A stretch of 64,000 nt of DNA from CAUJIW01 sp963205175 (GTDB lineage Bacteria; Pseudomonadota; Alphaproteobacteria; Sphingomonadales; Sphingomonadaceae): assembly GCA_041060555.1 (NCBI GenBank), contig JBEUDS010000010.1. One strand, written 5' to 3'. Every line of letters starts with the position of its first letter. The stretch's first letter is position 1. The notes under the pieces are model-generated. The model ran no database searches, was not told the DNA's origin, and was given only the letters and a program-made list of their open reading frames with translations. A program made the position numbers and the translations under genes. Positions 50,992-60,280 of the stretch are shown here, in pieces.

Positions 50992-53573
50992 GCCAGCGCC
51001 TTGGCGAGTTCGGTGATCACCACCAGCCCCGCCGCCATCGCCAGCACCGTCAGCCACAGATCGCCGGCCACCGGCCCGGATCCCAGTGTGCTCCCCACCC
51101 ACGGCAGATACTGGCTAGCCACCTGCAGGCCGAGGCCGGCCGCCACCGCCAGCAGCAGCACCGGATTGCCCAGCGGCGACCGCAGGAAAGCCGGCGCGCG
51201 CTCCGAGCGCACGGTGAGCACGATGGCGTTCTCGAACAGTACCATCAGCAGCAGCACCACGTTGCGGGCGGCCTCCACCTCGGCGCCGTCCGCCAGCAGC
51301 CGTTGATAGAGCCAGATCGCCGTCACCATCATGTACAGTGACACCGGCAGCATCACCGCCAGCATCCGGCGGTCGAGCAGGGACTCGGCGCTGGTGCGCG
51401 GCGGCCGGCGCAGGGTGTCGCGTTCGCCGCGCTCGAAGGCCAGCCCGATGTCCTGCACGCCGTTGGTCACCAGATTCAGCCACAGCAGCTGCACCGCTGT
51501 GAGCGGTGGCGGCAGCCCCAGCGCCAGCGCCGCGACAAAGAGCAGGATCTCGGCGAGTCCGGTCGTCAGCAGCATCAGCACGATCTTGCGGATGTTATCA
51601 TAGACCACCCGCCCTTCCTCGACGCCATGAACGATGGAGGCGAAGTTGTCGTCGGTGAGCAGCAGGTCGGCGGCCTCGCGGGCGACGTCGGTGCCGCCAG
51701 CACCCATCGCCACGCCGATGTCGGCGGCCGTCAGCGCCGGCGCGTCGTTGACGCCGTCGCCGGTCACCGCCACCCAGTGGCCGGCGCGCTGCATCGCCTG
51801 GACGATGGCCAGCTTCTGCGCCGGCTCGACGCGGGCGAAGATGGCGCTGCGGGCCACCCGCGCGTCGAACGCCGCCGGATCGTCGGCCAGCCGCGCCAGT
51901 TCAGCACCGGTCACCACCGCGTCCGGCGCGACGGCAAGCCCGATGGCGCGGCCGATGGCCAGCGCGGTGGCCGGGTGGTCGCCGGTCACCATGGTGACGC
52001 CGATGCCAGCGGCCCGGCAGTCGGCGATGGCCGCCGGCACTTCGGGGCGCACCGGGTCGATCAGGCCGACGAAGCCCAGCAGGGAGAGATCGTGCAAGGC
52101 GCTGGCGATACCGTCGGCGGGGGGCGTATCCAGCGTGCGCCCTGCCACCGCCAGCACCCGGTAGCCCGCCGCCGCGAACGTCTCCGCCAGCCCATGGGCC
52201 GGGTGGTCGGCACCCGCGCCGCACATCGGCAGTACGGTTTCCGCCGCGCCCTTGACCAGCAGGCGCGGGATGCCGGCCTGCGACACCACCACCGCGCCCG
52301 AACGGCGCGCCGGCTCATAGGGCAGCAGGTCTACCAGTGCCGCCGCCCCGCGCAGGGCGGTCACGTCGAGGGCGGCACCGTCGGCGAGCGCCAGCAGGGC
52401 GGCGTCCACCGCATCGTCGCCGTCGCCCTCGGCCTCGTTGCACAATACCAGGGCCTCCATCAGGTCGGCGACCACCGGTGTCGCCAGCGTCGCGGCATCG
52501 AGGGCGGCACGATCCAGCGCGCGACCGTCAGGCAGCACCAGCCGTTCAGCGGCCAGCCGGTTGACGGTGAGCGTGCCGGTCTTGTCGGTGGCGATCATCG
52601 AGCAGGCGCCCAGCCCCTCCACCGCCGGCAGGGCGCGGACGATGACGTGGCGCCCGGCCATGCGGCGGGCGGCGATCGACAGCGCCACGGTGATGGCCAC
52701 CGGAAGGCCCTCGGGGATCGCCGACACCGCGAGCGCCACGGCGAGGAAGAAGATGTCGGCCGCGCCCATGCCGCGGGCGTATTGCAGCAGCCCCAGCAGG
52801 ATGATGATGGCGACGGTCGCCACGGCCAGCCAGCGGCTGAACCGCTCCAGCCGCACCAGCAGCGGTGGCGGCACCGGCGGGACATCCGCCAGCGACAGGG
52901 CGATCTGTCCCAGCGCGGTACCGCCGCCGGTCGCCACCACCACGCCCTCGGCCCGACCCTGCGCCACGGTGGTGCCGGCGTGCAGCAGGGTGGCGCGCTC
53001 CGCCAGCATGGCATGGTCAGCGACGACGGCGCGGGCGTCCTTGACGACGGCGCCGGACTCGCCGGTCAGCGCCGCTTCATTGACGGTGAGGTCGATGGCA
53101 CTGAGCAGGCGGATGTCGGCCGGCACCCGCTGGCCGGCGGTCAGCAGCACGATATCGCCGGCCACCAGCTGGTCCGCCGGCACATCGGCCAGCCGCCCGT
53201 CGCGGCGGACCCGGGCGGCAAGCCGGATCATCCGCTGCAAGGCGGCGGCGCTGTCGCCGGCCTGCCACTCCTGAAAGGCGCCGATGCCGGCGTTCAGGCT
53301 GAGCACCACGAGGATGAAGCCCGCGTCGGTCCAGTCGCCGAGCAGGATCGACACTCCGGCGGCGGCCAGCAGCAGGTAGATCAGCGGGCTGAGGAACTGG
53401 CGGCCGAACAGCCGGACAAGGCCCGGCGGCGGTTTGTGCGGCAGCCGGTTGGCGCCATCACGCGCCAGCCGGGCTTGCGCCTCGGCGGTGCTCAGGCCAC
53501 CGGGGCTACTGTCGAGGCGTGCCAGACAGGCCTCGGGCGCCAGCCGGTGCCAGCACCCGGGGACATCGGTCAT
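50943..53573 (-). CDS. P2-type cation-transporting ATPase
   Basis: The 876-residue pump has the P-type layout: N-terminal cation-ATPase domain, actuator TGES, phosphorylation motif DKTGT with Asp330, and a hinge TGDGVNDAPAL. M4 contains the PEGLP motif of Ca-type pumps, but M6 reads NLVTNGVQD where SERCA has Asp at the first N of NG, so the ion is uncertain. The start overlaps the olsB stop (ATGA), and the 3' end overlaps folC on the opposite strand by 49 bp. Confidence 0.92.
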   Translation of the reverse strand: MTDVPGCWHRLAPEACLARLDSSPGGLSTAEAQARLARDGANRLPHKPPPGLVRLFGRQFLSPLIYLLLAAAGVSILLGDWTDAGFILVVLSLNAGIGAFQEWQAGDSAAALQRMIRLAARVRRDGRLADVPADQLVAGDIVLLTAGQRVPADIRLLSAIDLTVNEAALTGESGAVVKDARAVVADHAMLAERATLLHAGTTVAQGRAEGVVVATGGGTALGQIALSLADVPPVPPPLLVRLERFSRWLAVATVAIIILLGLLQYARGMGAADIFFLAVALAVSAIPEGLPVAITVALSIAARRMAGRHVIVRALPAVEGLGACSMIATDKTGTLTVNRLAAERLVLPDGRALDRAALDAATLATPVVADLMEALVLCNEAEGDGDDAVDAALLALADGAALDVTALRGAAALVDLLPYEPARRSGAVVVSQAGIPRLLVKGAAETVLPMCGAGADHPAHGLAETFAAAGYRVLAVAGRTLDTPPADGIASALHDLSLLGFVGLIDPVRPEVPAAIADCRAAGIGVTMVTGDHPATALAIGRAIGLAVAPDAVVTGAELARLADDPAAFDARVARSAIFARVEPAQKLAIVQAMQRAGHWVAVTGDGVNDAPALTAADIGVAMGAGGTDVAREAADLLLTDDNFASIVHGVEEGRVVYDNIRKIVLMLLTTGLAEILLFVAALALGLPPPLTAVQLLWLNLVTNGVQDIGLAFERGERDTLRRPPRTSAESLLDRRMLAVMLPVSLYMMVTAIWLYQRLLADGAEVEAARNVVLLLMVLFENAIVLTVRSERAPAFLRSPLGNPVLLLAVAAGLGLQVASQYLPWVGSTLGSGPVAGDLWLTVLAMAAGLVVITELAKALAQLGSNPDSSSTVPAR

Positions 53574-54433
53574 TCGGCGTCGTTGGCGCCGACCTCGTAG
53601 CGCTCGGAATAGCGTCGGGTGATACGCTCGACGGGCAGCAGAATGAATACGTCGACGGTGTTGAACTGGTGGTCGACGAAAGCGCCATCACCGATCAGGC
53701 AGCCCAGCCGCAGATAGCCCTTGATCAGCGGCGGCAGCGCCCGCAGCCCGTCCTTGGGATCATAGCTGCCGGGCGCCAGCCGGTCCATCGGCACATAATG
53801 GTTGGGCAGCGCCCGCACCCGCAGATCCTCCGGTACCAGATGGTGGTGGTGGAGGTAGGACAGCGGCAGCGCATGCTCGGCCGGGTCGGTGCCGTGCAGC
53901 GAGGCGCAGCCGAACATGTAGCCGATGCGGTTGGTGTGCAGGTAGGAGGCGATGCCGCGCCACAGCAGGTTGATGGTGGTGTTGTTGCGGTAGGCGGCGG
54001 CGACGCAGGAACGGCCCAGTTCCAGCAGCTGCCGCCCCTCGCCGATGCGGTTCTGGAAGGTCATGCCGAGCAGCGGCGACAGATCATATTCAGCGCTGGA
54101 ATAGAAGCCGCGGTGCTGCTGGGCCACCACCTGGCGCAGCAGCCGATAGGTGCCCACCACATGCGGCTTGCCGTCGAGGCCGTGGTCGATCACCAGCAGG
54201 TGGTCACAGATGCTGTCGTAGTCGTCGATGTCGCGTCGGGCCGCCCGTACCGGCAATGTCGGCGTCGCCCCCATTTCCTCGTAGAAAATCTGGTAGCGCA
54301 GCGCCTGGGCGGCGGCGATTTCCTCCTCCGAGGTGGCGAGCCGGACGTCGAGCTGGCCGGCCTTGTGGATGTAGGGGGCGGCAGCCAGCGTAGCGGCGGC
54401 CACGGCGGTCGATCCAATGGTCTGATAGGGCAT
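53570..54433 (-). CDS. OlsB-type L-ornithine N-acyltransferase
   Basis: The 287-residue GNAT-fold protein resembles OlsB, which adds a 3-hydroxyacyl chain from acyl-ACP to ornithine, the first step of ornithine-lipid synthesis. Blocks include LRYQIFYEEMGA, DDYDSICDHLLVID, VVGTYRLLRQ and LLELGRSCV. No olsA is seen nearby. The start at 54433 follows AGAGGTCCC. It is translationally coupled to the P-type ATPase. Confidence 0.82.
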   Translation of the reverse strand: MPYQTIGSTAVAAATLAAAPYIHKAGQLDVRLATSEEEIAAAQALRYQIFYEEMGATPTLPVRAARRDIDDYDSICDHLLVIDHGLDGKPHVVGTYRLLRQVVAQQHRGFYSSAEYDLSPLLGMTFQNRIGEGRQLLELGRSCVAAAYRNNTTINLLWRGIASYLHTNRIGYMFGCASLHGTDPAEHALPLSYLHHHHLVPEDLRVRALPNHYVPMDRLAPGSYDPKDGLRALPPLIKGYLRLGCLIGDGAFVDHQFNTVDVFILLPVERITRRYSERYEVGANDAE

Positions 54434-54506
54434 GGGACCTCTTGCGGCTTTGTGCCGGTCATCACCGCGGACCTGTCGCGGGCGGTCGGCACTTCCTAAG
54501 AACGCG

Positions 54507-54535
54507 TTAATCCCGGATTGTGACAATTGTGTCAA
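54507..54535 (-). promoter_or_regulatory. Candidate promoter and inverted repeat upstream of olsB-like gene
   Basis: On the minus strand TTGACA (54535-54530) is 17 bp from GATTAA (54512-54507). The -35 box overlaps the inverted repeat TGACA-N4-TGTCA (54521-54534), which could be an operator. The -10 match is weak. Confidence 0.35.
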
Positions 54536-54578
54536 ACCTGCGGCGACAAATGCAACGTTTCTGTCGCCCGGTGTGTTG

Positions 54579-55952
54579 TCAGGGTGACGAGGCGCGGTCA
54601 GCAGGGGGCGCCGACGTTGCCGTGAACCCGCGCCGCCACAGCAGCCACAGCAGCAGCAGACCCGGCAGCGCGACGATCGTGGTCAGCACATAGAAGCCGA
54701 CCCAGCCGAACATCTCGGCGAGATAACCGGACGGTGTCGACAGCCAGGTGCGCCCGACCGCCGCCAGCGACGACAGCAGGGCGAACTGGGTGGCGGTATA
54801 GGCGACGTTGGCCAGCCCCGACAGATAGGTGACGAACACGGTCAACCCGAGCCCGGAGGTGAAGTTCTCGATGCCCACCGACAGGCCCAGCATCAGCGGA
54901 TCGTGGCCCACCATGGCCAGCGCGGCGAAGCCGAGGTTGGAGACCATCATCAGCACCCCGGAGACGAACAGTGCCCGCCCGAGCCCCAGCAGGTTGACGA
55001 ACGGGGCGGCGGCGGCGGCGCCGGCGATCAGCGCCCAGAAGCCCACCAGTTTGTTGGCCTCGATATATTCGATGTCACTGAAGCCCAGCTCGACGATCAG
55101 CGGGTTCTGCATCACCTGGCCCATGGCGTCGCCGAGTTTGTAGATCAGCACGAACAGCAGGATCAGGCTGGCGCCGGTCCAGCCGTTGCGGCGGAAGAAC
55201 TCGGCGAACGGGCCGATCAGGGTCGTTCGCAGCCAGGCGCCCAGCCGGGCGGTCAGCGGACGGGCATCCGCCGGAGTCATGCCGTCATCCCGGCTGGCGC
55301 CCTGGTGCGCGGTGGTGCCGGCCCACAGCGCGGCCAGCGCGCCCGGCACTACCAGCAACGCCGTGACGGCGTAGGCGAGCGCCCAGCCCAGTCCGGCGGC
55401 CGTGGCCAGATAGACGGTGCCGGCGCCGGCCAGCAGGTTGCCGGTACGATAGCCGAACTGGTTGAGCGCGGTGCCATGGGGCAGCTGTTCGGGCGGCAGG
55501 ATCTCGATGCGGTAGGCATCGATGACGATGTCCTGGGTCGCCGACAGGAAGGCGACGATGATCGCCCACAGGGCGAAGGCGCCGAGGTCCGTCACCGGAT
55601 CGCTGAAGCCGAGCTTGACGATGGCGCCGGCAAGCAGCAGCTGCACCAGCAGCAGCCAGGCCCGTCGCTGGCCCAGCAGTGGCGTGAGCAGTGGCAACCG
55701 GATACGGTCGATCAGCGGTGACCACAGGAACTTCAGCGTGTAGGGCGTGGTCAGGCCGACCGCGAAGCCGATGGTCTTCTTGTCGATGCCGACCTTGCTC
55801 AGCCAGTAGGTCATGGTGGCGATCAGCAGGGTCAGCGGGAAGCCGCTGGAGATGCCGAGCAGGAAGGCGGCCAGCGGCCGGGGACGAAAATAAAGACCGA
55901 TGGCGTGCAGGACGGACGGCCTGGCGGCGGGCGCTGAAGCGGGCTCTGACAT
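54579..55952 (-). CDS. AmpG-family MFS permease
   Basis: The 457-residue protein is predicted to have 12-14 membrane helices. GISSGFPLTLLIATMTYWL, TPYTLKFLWSPLIDR and SATQDIVIDAYRIE are the AmpG signatures of the permease that imports anhydromuropeptides for cell-wall recycling. It diverges from the Rieske oxygenase gene across 98 bp. Several AmpG paralogues with other substrates exist, so the exact cargo is inferred. Confidence 0.88.
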   Translation of the reverse strand: MSEPASAPAARPSVLHAIGLYFRPRPLAAFLLGISSGFPLTLLIATMTYWLSKVGIDKKTIGFAVGLTTPYTLKFLWSPLIDRIRLPLLTPLLGQRRAWLLLVQLLLAGAIVKLGFSDPVTDLGAFALWAIIVAFLSATQDIVIDAYRIEILPPEQLPHGTALNQFGYRTGNLLAGAGTVYLATAAGLGWALAYAVTALLVVPGALAALWAGTTAHQGASRDDGMTPADARPLTARLGAWLRTTLIGPFAEFFRRNGWTGASLILLFVLIYKLGDAMGQVMQNPLIVELGFSDIEYIEANKLVGFWALIAGAAAAAPFVNLLGLGRALFVSGVLMMVSNLGFAALAMVGHDPLMLGLSVGIENFTSGLGLTVFVTYLSGLANVAYTATQFALLSSLAAVGRTWLSTPSGYLAEMFGWVGFYVLTTIVALPGLLLLWLLWRRGFTATSAPPADRASSP

Positions 55953-56050
55953 GGCCGCATCCTAGCGAGGTCCGGGCGGTTGGGAAGGGGCTTGCACGCC
56001 GGCCGCATCGGCGCGAAGCTCGGGCGCAACAAGAACAAGGGGGATGGGTG

Positions 56051-57202
56051 ATGGAGATGCCCGTCGCAAGGGTGCCCACGCCGGGTCAGCTGGCGCTGGC
56101 GCGGGCCATTCCACAGATGGCCGGCCGCGAGGCCCGCGTGCAGTCAAGCCTGCCGGCGGCGGTCTATCTCGACCCCGAGCGGTTCGCCCGCGAGCAGGCG
56201 CGGCTGTTCCGACGGCTGCCGGTGGCGGTGGCGCCCGGCGCGCTGCTGCCCGAGCCCGGCATGGCGGTGACCCACGACGGCTATGGTATGCCGCTGCTGC
56301 TGACCCGCGACGCGCGCGGGCAGGCGCGCGCCTTCCTCAACGTCTGCCGCCATCGCGGCACCCGGCTGGTGGAAACCGACGCGCCGACGCGCGCGCCCCG
56401 GCTGGTGTGCCCCTATCACGCCTGGACCTACGGGCTGGACGGCCGGCTGGTCGGCCTGCCGCGCCCCGAGACCTTCCCCGACCTCGACAAGGGCGCCCAC
56501 GGATTGACGCCGCTGGCCTGCGCCGAGCGCGGCGGCGTGCTGTGGGTCGGCCTCGATACCGCGGCGGACTACGACTTCAATGGCGATCTCACCGCGCTGG
56601 CGGCGGACTTCGACGCCCTGGGGCTGGGCCGGCTCCACCTCTACAAGCGCCGCCGCCATGACGTCGCCGCCAACTGGAAGCTGATCATGGACGCCTTCCT
56701 GGAGGCTTATCATGTCGCCCGCCTGCATCAGGCGACCATTGGCCCCTTCTTCGCCGACGGGGTGACGGTGTCGGACCGCATCGGCCCGCACTTCCGCAAC
56801 GCCGTCGGCCGGATCGACTTCGTCCGCTCCGCCGACTTCGATGACTTCGCGGCACTGCGCCAGGTGGTCACCTACGCCTACAGCCTGCTGCCGGCGGCGG
56901 TGCTGATCGCCAGCCCCGACTACATCAACCTGATGGTGCTGATGCCCCAGGCGGTGGACCGCACGCTGGTGGAGGATTTCATGCTGATCCCCGAGCCGCC
57001 GGCCGATGCCGGGGCCGAGGATCACTGGCGGCGCTCCTTCGAGCTGCTCGATGGCGGGGTGTTCGCGGCGGAGGATTTCCGCGCCGCCACCTTGTGCCAG
57101 CAGGGCCTGTCGGCGGGTTCGCTGCGGCATGTGGTGCTGGGCGGCATGGAACAGGGCATCGCGGACTTTCACGCCACCGTGAACCGCTATCTGGAGGATT
57201 GA
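56051..57202 (+). CDS. Rieske-type aromatic ring-hydroxylating oxygenase, alpha subunit
   Basis: The 383-residue protein has a Rieske [2Fe-2S] centre (Cys99, His101, Cys120, His123 in NVCRHRGTRL and LVCPYHAW) and a mononuclear iron site with His221 and His226 in FLEAYHVARLHQ. Such enzymes hydroxylate aromatic or quaternary-amine substrates with an external reductase, which is not found here. The start at 56051 (MEMPVARVPTPG) follows a G-rich site. The substrate is unknown. Confidence 0.88.
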   Translation: MEMPVARVPTPGQLALARAIPQMAGREARVQSSLPAAVYLDPERFAREQARLFRRLPVAVAPGALLPEPGMAVTHDGYGMPLLLTRDARGQARAFLNVCRHRGTRLVETDAPTRAPRLVCPYHAWTYGLDGRLVGLPRPETFPDLDKGAHGLTPLACAERGGVLWVGLDTAADYDFNGDLTALAADFDALGLGRLHLYKRRRHDVAANWKLIMDAFLEAYHVARLHQATIGPFFADGVTVSDRIGPHFRNAVGRIDFVRSADFDDFAALRQVVTYAYSLLPAAVLIASPDYINLMVLMPQAVDRTLVEDFMLIPEPPADAGAEDHWRRSFELLDGGVFAAEDFRAATLCQQGLSAGSLRHVVLGGMEQGIADFHATVNRYLED

Positions 57203-57298
57203 CCGCCCCCCCGGCGGGTCCGGGGGTCGCCCAAATGTCACTTGCGCCGGCGCGGCAATCATGAGCTAAGGTCGCCGCCATCATTCGTGGAGGCTCCC

Positions 57299-57766
57299 AT
57301 GCAGGTTGGCAAGGACTGGATCGTGACGCTGGACTACCGGGTCAGCGACGAGGAAGGCGCGGTGGTGGACGATGGTGCCCAGCCGCTGGTCTATCTCCAT
57401 GGCGCCGAGGACGGGCTGTTCCCCAGGCTGCAGGCCGCCCTTGAGGGCAAGGCCGTCGGTGACGCCGTGCAGGTGGTGCTGGCGCCGGAGGATGCCTTCG
57501 GCCCCTATGACCAGGGTCTGGTGAAAGTGGAACGGCGCGGCGTGTTCGACGCCGATCTGGAACTCGGCGCCATGTTCGAGGCGACATCGGAAAGCGCGCC
57601 GGGGGTGTCGGTGGTCTATGCCGTGGTCGACATCGACGACGAGCGGGTGGTGCTGGATGCAAACCATCCGCTGGCCGGCCTGACGCTGACCTTCGACGCC
57701 ACGGTGCGGGGCCTGCGCCCGGCCACCGCCGAGGAAATCGCTGGCGGTGACGCCCAGGCGGACTGA
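57299..57766 (+). CDS. SlyD-like FKBP-type peptidyl-prolyl isomerase
   Basis: The 155-residue protein shows the SlyD order of FKBP strands and the inserted-flap region: VTLDYRVSDEEG, YLHGAEDGLFPRLQAALEG, VVLAPEDAFGPYDQGLVKVE and DANHPLAGLTLTFDATV. It catalyses prolyl isomerisation and helps folding. The metal-binding His-rich tail of E. coli SlyD is absent. GTGGAGG precedes the ATG at 57299. Confidence 0.93.
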   Translation: MQVGKDWIVTLDYRVSDEEGAVVDDGAQPLVYLHGAEDGLFPRLQAALEGKAVGDAVQVVLAPEDAFGPYDQGLVKVERRGVFDADLELGAMFEATSESAPGVSVVYAVVDIDDERVVLDANHPLAGLTLTFDATVRGLRPATAEEIAGGDAQAD

Positions 57767-57814
57767 CCGCCCGCGACCACCGAACACCGGTAACGGCCGC
57801 CGGCCCTGGCGCCG

Positions 57815-59323
57815 TCAGTTGACGGCGTCGCGCGGGCGGTAGCTCAGCGCCTCGGCGACATGCACCCGCCCCACCGTCTCGGCGCCGGCGAGGTCGGCCA
57901 GCGTGCGCGCCACCCGCAGCACCCGATGATAGCCGCGCGCCGACAGCCGCATCCGGCCGGCCGCCTCGGTGAGTAGCGCCCGCCCGGCGGCGTCCGGCGT
58001 CGCCACCGCCTCCAGCACCGCGCCATCGGCCTCGGCGTTGGTGCGCGCGTCGGTGCCGACGTAGCGCTCCCGCTGCAGCGCCCGCACGGCGCCGACGCGG
58101 GCGGCCACCTCGGCCGAGCCTTCCGCCGGTGGCGGCAGACTGAGGTCGGCGGCGCTGACCGCCGGCACCTCCACATGCAGGTCGATGCGGTCGAGCAGCG
58201 GGCCGGAGACCCGCGCCTGATAGTCGGCGGCACAGCGCGGCGCGCGTGAACAGGCCCGGCCGGGGTCGCCCAGGTGGCCGCAGCGGCACGGGTTCATGGC
58301 GGCGACCAGCTGGACCCGGGCCGGATAGCTGACATGGGCGTTGGCGCGGGCGACGACGATGCGCCCGGTCTCCAGCGGCTGGCGCAGCGAATCCAGCACA
58401 GGGCGCTGGAATTCCGGCAGCTCGTCGAGGAACAGCACGCCCAGATGCGCCAGGCTGACCTCGCCGGGGCGCGCCTTGAGCCCGCCGCCGGTCAGCGCCG
58501 CCATCGACGCCGAATGGTGCGGCGCCCGGAACGGCCGCGCGCGGATGATCCGGCCATCGGTGAGTTCGCCGGCGACCGAGGCCACCATCGACACCTCCAG
58601 CGCTTCCTCCGGCGCCAGTTCGGGCAGGATACCGGGCAGGCAGGCCGCCAGCAGCGACTTGCCGGAGCCCGGCGGGCCGCTCATCAGCAGGTTGTGGCCA
58701 CCGGCGGCCGCCACCTCCAGCGCCCGCTTGGCGGTCTCCTGCCCCTTGACCTCGCGCAGGTCGGGCCCGGTGCGCACCGGCGCTGCTTCCGCCGGTACCG
58801 GAGCGGTCAGTTGCTGCTGACCCTTGAAGTGGTTGATCAGCGTCAGCAGGTCGGGTGCCGCCAGCACCTCGATGCGCCCGGCCCACGCCGCCTCGCTGCC
58901 CTGGGCGGCTGGGCAGACCAGCCCGAGGTCGTGCGCCGAGGCGGCCAGCGCCGCCAGCAGCACGCCGGGCACCGGCGCCACCCGGCCATCGAGCCCCAGC
59001 TCGCCCACCACCAGATAGCCGGCCAGCTGCTCGGCATCGACGATGCCCATGGCGGCGAGCAGCCCGAGCGCGATGGCGAGGTCGTAGTGCGAGCCTTCCT
59101 TGGGCAGGTCGGCCGGCGACAGGTTGACGATGATCCGCTTGGGCGGCAACGCCAGCCCGATCGCCGACAGCGCGGCGCGTACCCGCTCGCGGCTTTCGTT
59201 GACCGCCTTGTCCGGCAGGCCGACGACGGCGAAGGAGACGATGCCGGGCGCGATCTGCACCTGCACGTCCACCGGCCGGGCGTCCAGCCCGAGGAACGCC
59301 ACCGTCGTGACATGTGCCACCAT
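57815..59323 (-). CDS. YifB/ComM-family Mg-chelatase-like ATPase
   Basis: The 502-residue protein has an N-terminal Lon-substrate-like fold (VVGLPDKAVNESRERVRAAL), an AAA+ core with Walker A GPPGSGKS (216-223) and Walker B LGVLFLDELPEF, and a C-terminal zinc-like Mg_chelatase_C part (RCGHLGDPGRAC, LSARGYHRVLRVARTLADL). In Haemophilus and Vibrio ComM is a branch-migration helicase for natural transformation; that role is inferred here. A stem overlaps its stop codon. Confidence 0.93.
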   Translation of the reverse strand: MVAHVTTVAFLGLDARPVDVQVQIAPGIVSFAVVGLPDKAVNESRERVRAALSAIGLALPPKRIIVNLSPADLPKEGSHYDLAIALGLLAAMGIVDAEQLAGYLVVGELGLDGRVAPVPGVLLAALAASAHDLGLVCPAAQGSEAAWAGRIEVLAAPDLLTLINHFKGQQQLTAPVPAEAAPVRTGPDLREVKGQETAKRALEVAAAGGHNLLMSGPPGSGKSLLAACLPGILPELAPEEALEVSMVASVAGELTDGRIIRARPFRAPHHSASMAALTGGGLKARPGEVSLAHLGVLFLDELPEFQRPVLDSLRQPLETGRIVVARANAHVSYPARVQLVAAMNPCRCGHLGDPGRACSRAPRCAADYQARVSGPLLDRIDLHVEVPAVSAADLSLPPPAEGSAEVAARVGAVRALQRERYVGTDARTNAEADGAVLEAVATPDAAGRALLTEAAGRMRLSARGYHRVLRVARTLADLAGAETVGRVHVAEALSYRPRDAVN

Positions 59324-59444
59324 GCGCGCCTTGTCCCCCCAGCCGCCGCGTCGAGCGTTCGCGCCAGCATCGTTGAATGGGCGAACCGATACAATCTAGG
59401 GAAGAATGACGCGATACAGAAGGGGGGAATGGCGTGCGGGTGGC

Positions 59445-60137
59445 TTATTCCTTCTCGAACACCAGCCGGTAGGCCAGGCCCGCGACCAGCGCGCCGGCCA
59501 GCGGTGCCACCCAGAACAGCCAGAGCTGATCCAGCGCCCAGTCGCCGACCAGCACGGCAGGTCCGGTGCTGCGGGCCGGATTGACCGAGGTGTTGGTGAC
59601 CGGGATCGAGATCAGGTGGATCAGCGTCAGCGCCAGCCCAATGGGGATCGGCGCGAAACCCGCCGGCGCCCGCCGGTCGGTGGCGCCCAGAATGACGATG
59701 AGGAACATGAAGGTCATCACCAGCTCGCTCACCAGGCCGGCTTGCAGCGAATAGCCGCCGGGCGAATGGTCGCCGTAACCGTTGGCGGCCAGCCCGTCGG
59801 CCAGCGAGAAGCCGGCCTTGCCGGAGGCGATGAGATAGAGGATGGCGGCGCCGGCGATGCCGCCGGCCACCTGGGCGACGATATAGGGGATGACCGAGGT
59901 CGCCGGGAACCGCCCGCCACTCCACAGGCCGACGGTGACCGCCGGGTTGAGGTGACACCCCGAGATCGGTCCGATGGCATAGGCCATGGTCAGAACCGTC
60001 AGGCCGAACGCCAGCGAGACGCCCAGCAGACCGATGCCGACGCCGGGAAACGCTGCCGCCAGCACGGCGCTGCCGCAGCCGCCCAGCACCAGCCAGAAAG
60101 TACCGATGAACTCAGCCGCCAGTGGTTTAGCCAGCAT
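59445..60137 (-). CDS. Aquaporin Z-like water channel
   Basis: The 230-residue MIP-family protein has six predicted membrane helices and both NPA boxes (SGCHLNPAVTVG and NTSVNPARSTGP). The residues around them fit water-selective AqpZ rather than GlpF. A strong AAGGAG lies upstream of the ATG. It diverges from the transglutaminase gene. Confidence 0.92.
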   Translation of the reverse strand: MLAKPLAAEFIGTFWLVLGGCGSAVLAAAFPGVGIGLLGVSLAFGLTVLTMAYAIGPISGCHLNPAVTVGLWSGGRFPATSVIPYIVAQVAGGIAGAAILYLIASGKAGFSLADGLAANGYGDHSPGGYSLQAGLVSELVMTFMFLIVILGATDRRAPAGFAPIPIGLALTLIHLISIPVTNTSVNPARSTGPAVLVGDWALDQLWLFWVAPLAGALVAGLAYRLVFEKE

Positions 60138-60280
60138 GTCGTGCTCCTTTCGCGCCGCATGAGACGACCGAGCATGGCATCATCTGACCGGAGCGCAACC
60201 CTGAAGCGGCCGGGCGTTTCCGCTTCCCATTCATGTTGCAGTTGCTAACATCGGGGTCTGTCCGGCAGCCGGGGGGCTCA

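Noticed and set aside
57810..57827. Hairpin CGCCGTCA/TGACGGCG at the yifB stop
   Set aside because: Two-base loop, overlaps coding sequence and has no T-tract; probably chance symmetry.
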